Source of the DNA: an uncultured Lachnospiraceae bacterium
GTDB lineage: Bacteria; Bacillota; Clostridia; Lachnospirales; Lachnospiraceae
NCBI GenBank assembly: GCA_947178125.1
Contig: CAMWXB010000030.1
Span: 1 to 46,166, forward strand
Direction of reading: 5' to 3'
DNA length: 46,166 bases
How positions within the stretch are numbered: position 1 is the stretch's first letter; every line of letters begins with the position of its first letter. The notes under the pieces were generated by a model. The model had not been told where the DNA came from and did no database searches. It was given only the letters and a program-made list of their open reading frames with translations. Of the stretch, positions 44,299 through 46,166 are shown one piece after another. The translations under genes and the position numbers were made by a program.

Positions 44299-44571
44299 AA
44301 AAAAGCCCCAAGCCGATATGAACCAGCTTAGGGCGAACTGTTATGAGTCCGTGGTACCACCTAAATTCGGATATGCTCCGCGCTCACCGGCACAGGACAG
44401 TGTCCGATGCCATATCTCGATAACGGGAGAATCCGGTAAAGCTTACTGAAAAAATTCGGCTCACAGCTCAAAGACGGGTTGGGCATCTTTTCAATAAAGG
44501 CTCGCACCGGCCGCCTTCTCTCTGAAAATCCGAGATGCTTACTATTTCTTATCATCGCTTTTGTGTTTGGT
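44299..44571 (-). promoter_or_regulatory. T-box riboswitch of the prolyl-tRNA synthetase gene
   Basis: Reading on the minus strand, the leader shows a stem I start with the AGTA box (GATAAGAAATAGTAAG), a distal GGTGCGAG loop, the T-box AGGTGGTACCACGG around 44349-44363, and an intrinsic terminator (44334-44299: GCCCTAAGCTGG / CGGCTTGGGGC then TTTTTT). Uncharged tRNA-Pro should bind and stop termination. A candidate proline specifier is CCC in GATGCCCAACC; this was not verified by folding. Confidence 0.92.
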
Positions 44572-44578
44572 TTTAAAA

Positions 44579-44607
44579 ATAATATGATTACTCTTTTATT
44601 TTATCAA
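44579..44607 (-). promoter_or_regulatory. Promoter of the T-box/proS transcript
   Basis: On the minus strand TTGATA (44607-44602), 17 bases, TATTAT (44584-44579). It overlaps the last codons of the small upstream gene and fits the start of the T-box RNA near 44572. Confidence 0.6.
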
Positions 44608-44778
44608 TATCTGTCAGATTTACACCGGCTACGTTCAGGATTGCCTTTAAAGATAAATACTCTTCTTTTAACTCAGCATATGTTTCAACAGCATTTTCTT
44701 TTCTTGCCAAAATCATATATCTTTGAATTATTTTAAATCGTCGATGGCAGCTTTAGCAGTTTCAAGGCCATTTGGCAT
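44588..44778 (-). pseudogene. Small gene with one-base frameshift upstream of the T-box
   Basis: ATG 44778 starts MPNGLETAKAAIDDLK and stops at TAA 44730-44728. In another frame the sequence continues as IIQRYMILARKENAVETY to a stop at 44590-44588. Adding one A to the run at 44734-44731 joins both into a helical, acidic 63-residue protein of unknown family. Codon use and amino-acid pattern are gene-like on both sides. AGGTAA precedes the start and a good promoter lies upstream. Confidence 0.55.
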
Positions 44779-44836
44779 ATATATTACCTGCTTTCTATGG
44801 GTTGTCCGTTGATATGATATTGGCTTTGATAGATGT

Positions 44837-44865
44837 ATTATAGCAAAAGCCCCGGAAGGTGTAAA
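44837..44865 (-). promoter_or_regulatory. Sigma-A promoter of the small frameshifted gene
   Basis: On the minus strand TTTACA (44865-44860), 17 bases, perfect TATAAT (44842-44837), about 60 bases before ATG 44778. Read-through could also reach the T-box leader. Confidence 0.7.
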
Positions 44866-44920
44866 GCTTATTCCACATTTGTGCCGGAAAGAAGTTACCG
44901 TTCCGCCCACGGAGTTATAA

Positions 44921-45283
44921 ACTATAAAAGACTTCTTAATCAAAATAAATACAAAAGAGCCTCAGCATAGCATTTATGCGATACTGGCGGAGGGAAACGC
45001 ATGGGGAATATCATCACAATCATTTATTTATCCGAAGCAAACAGACAGGCAAAACAGCCGACAGTTGCCGAGGGAAAAAAGCACAGAACCCACAGCAAAG
45101 GAAAGGGGGGATATGGCACTATGAAACTTTCCCGACACATACAGATTAACAGGGCAGGACAAAATGTCCAAGACATATTCCTTTCCGAAGTCATACATCA
45201 GCTACCGCAAGCCGAGGGCGGTCAGCACAGAACAGAGGGAACGGGCAAGGCAGATGATGGTTAAGCGGAACAGGGCGAAATAA
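44921..45283 (+). pseudogene. Two degenerate copies of a small basic ORF, element remnant
   Basis: In one frame there are two similar basic segments separated by a stop. The first ends in YPKQTDRQNSRQLPREKSTE and TAKERGDMAL (stop 45122-45124). The second reads MSKTYSFPKSYISYRKPRAV then STEQRERARQMMVKRNRAK from ATG 45164 to stop 45281-45283. Shared spacing and the PR-x2-STE ... RER pattern suggest a repeat. An overlapping 87-codon frame from ATG 45001 has a good GGAGGG site but an odd composition. The segments resemble small ORFs of conjugative elements, an impression I cannot verify. Confidence 0.35.
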
Positions 45284-45373
45284 ATTTAAGCAAATTTAAT
45301 GGAATTGTATGTGTGTTTCTGGTAGAATAATGATGTTGAGCAGTTCGACAAATCAGCATTTGGAGGGTATGAA

Positions 45374-45772
45374 ATGTTAGAGGAATTGATTAAAAAAATG
45401 GAAGATAAGATTGATAGTGATGATTTTGAAATTGTTCAGGAAGAATGTGTAGAAGAAATTGAACGAACAGCTTTAGGATTAAGTGCTGTTGAACCATTGC
45501 TGAAACTTATGGAGCGTCACCCATTAGCTGATTTTGGTGTACCGGGGGCGATTGTTCATTTTGTTGAGAGATTTTATAAACAAGGATATGAGGATATTCT
45601 CTTTCAATCTGTTAAAAATTCTCCCACAATACATACAGTGTGGATGCTTAATAGAATATGCAATGATAAAAATAGTGATAATAAGTATAGGGAACTTCTT
45701 ACTGAAACGGCAGAGCGTAGTGACATTGATATTGCTATTGTAAAATCTGCAAAAGATTTTTTGAAAAATTGA
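45374..45772 (+). CDS. Small acidic helical protein, possible immunity protein
   Basis: ATG 45374 follows GGAGGG (45363-45368) and gives 132 residues. The acidic N-terminus is followed by VEPLLKLMERHPLADFGVPG, then AIVHFVERFYKQGYEDILFQ and HTVWMLNRICND, a HEAT-like helical pattern that I associate with immunity proteins of polymorphic toxins. The exact family is uncertain. A terminator lies 82 bases downstream, so it is a single-gene unit. No toxin gene is next to it, which fits an orphan immunity gene. Confidence 0.6.
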   Translation: MLEELIKKMEDKIDSDDFEIVQEECVEEIERTALGLSAVEPLLKLMERHPLADFGVPGAIVHFVERFYKQGYEDILFQSVKNSPTIHTVWMLNRICNDKNSDNKYRELLTETAERSDIDIAIVKSAKDFLKN

Positions 45773-45853
45773 TATTACACAACAATTCAGGTTTGTCGGG
45801 AAAATCAAGGCAGAAACATGATAGATATAAAATTTGAATATTGTTTATCTTTA

Positions 45854-45898
45854 GGTAGCGGTTATCTTAACAGACAATCCGTTACCTTTTTTATTTTT
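45854..45898 (+). terminator. Intrinsic terminator after the possible immunity gene
   Basis: GGTAGCGG (45854-45861) pairs with CCGTTACC (45879-45886), one mismatch, followed by TTTTTTATTTTT. Confidence 0.75.
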
Positions 45899-45900
45899 AG

Positions 45901-46166
45901 AAACTATCAACACAGCACAGAAAGAATCTTTCAAAGGGGCAGAAACTAAGCCGATTAAAAGAACTGTCAAAAATGTATGCCCTCTATGCGCCAATCCAAG
46001 CCACCTATAAGGAGAGCCAGTCACTCAAAGGATTTGCGAAAATGAAATACGATAAGGAGCATAAGGACAGCTTATCGAAGTACCCCGAATTAAAGGAGCG
46101 TATGCAGAGCCTTTTACAGAATGGCGAGAAGATAACGCCGAAACAGTGGAAAGCCGAGATACAGTC
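45901..46166 (+). pseudogene. C-terminal part of a relaxase/mobilisation-like protein, 5' missing
   Basis: A frame open from 45901 to the window edge encodes SRLKELSKMYALYAPIQATY, then LKGFAKMKYDKEHKDSLSKY and NGEKITPKQWKAEIQ. The spacing of the YKE, K-x-KYDKEH and PKQWKAE elements is that of the helical C-terminus of relaxases from Firmicute mobile elements. Stops lie just upstream (45856, 45898) and no start with a ribosome site is seen, so the nuclease part is missing. It continues beyond the window. Confidence 0.5.

Noticed and set aside
45001..45264. 87-codon frame with a good GGAGGG site
   Set aside because: Composition is odd and another frame shows two related basic segments; kept only as a note in the element-remnant entry.

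Overview
The window looks like a chromosomal segment of a motile, low-to-mid-GC anaerobic Firmicute, most likely Lachnospiraceae. Supporting signs are AGGAGG-type ribosome sites, two flagellin genes and two membrane-free chemoreceptors, a T-box controlled prolyl-tRNA synthetase, LytTR, VanZ-like, MATE and CPBP-type genes, and many structured intergenic hairpins. No rRNA, tRNA or CRISPR array was seen.

Layout. (1) 1-10,800 is an accessory island: a MORN-repeat membrane protein coupled to a protein with a possible HEPN motif (R-x4-H), a 5'-truncated IS4-type transposase, UPF0158 and orphan genes, a degenerate HEPN remnant next to a HipA-like kinase, then a four-gene operon led by one polypeptide joining an SMC/ABC-type ATPase to a SAM-dependent methyltransferase. 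This operon and the MORN/HEPN pair are the best candidates for undescribed, possibly anti-phage, systems. (2) 10,900-14,925 carries a bifunctional fucokinase/fucose-1-phosphate guanylyltransferase and a RelB/YoeB module whose toxin is frameshifted at its 5' end. (3) 15,089-25,482 is rich in motility genes: a large flagellin with a cysteine-containing centre, three XRE regulators (two paralogous), a stand-alone ATPase, a XerC/D-type recombinase, a CZB-domain chemoreceptor, RecQ, a PocR-domain chemoreceptor and an atypical short flagellin. (4) 25,730-29,720 holds LytTR plus membrane partner, a CPBP-like protein, a 47-bp perfect inverted repeat, a MATE transporter and a membrane-anchored XRE regulator.

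(5) 29,865-34,474 is on the minus strand: VanZ-like protein, P-loop kinase, and an epimerase / acyltransferase-3 / condensation-type acyltransferase run that probably modifies a surface glycan or lipid. (6) 34,500-37,486 has an array of stacked hairpins, then a transglutaminase-like protein, methyltransferase, Dabb protein and nucleotidyltransferase. (7) 37,483-37,802 has its own good promoter and terminator but no convincing gene, so it is a strong candidate for a free-standing structured RNA. (8) 38,060-44,778 contains a MutS2-like ATPase without Smr domain, a MATE gene broken by one missing base, a serine hydrolase, ProRS with its T-box leader, and a small frameshifted gene. (9) The right edge (44,900-46,166) holds small degenerate ORFs, a possible immunity protein and a piece resembling a relaxase C-terminus, pointing to a decayed conjugative or mobilisable element.

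Single-base lesions (YoeB, MATE, the 63-codon gene) could be real decay or sequence errors; this cannot be decided from one sequence. All family assignments are by recognition of motifs, without database searches.
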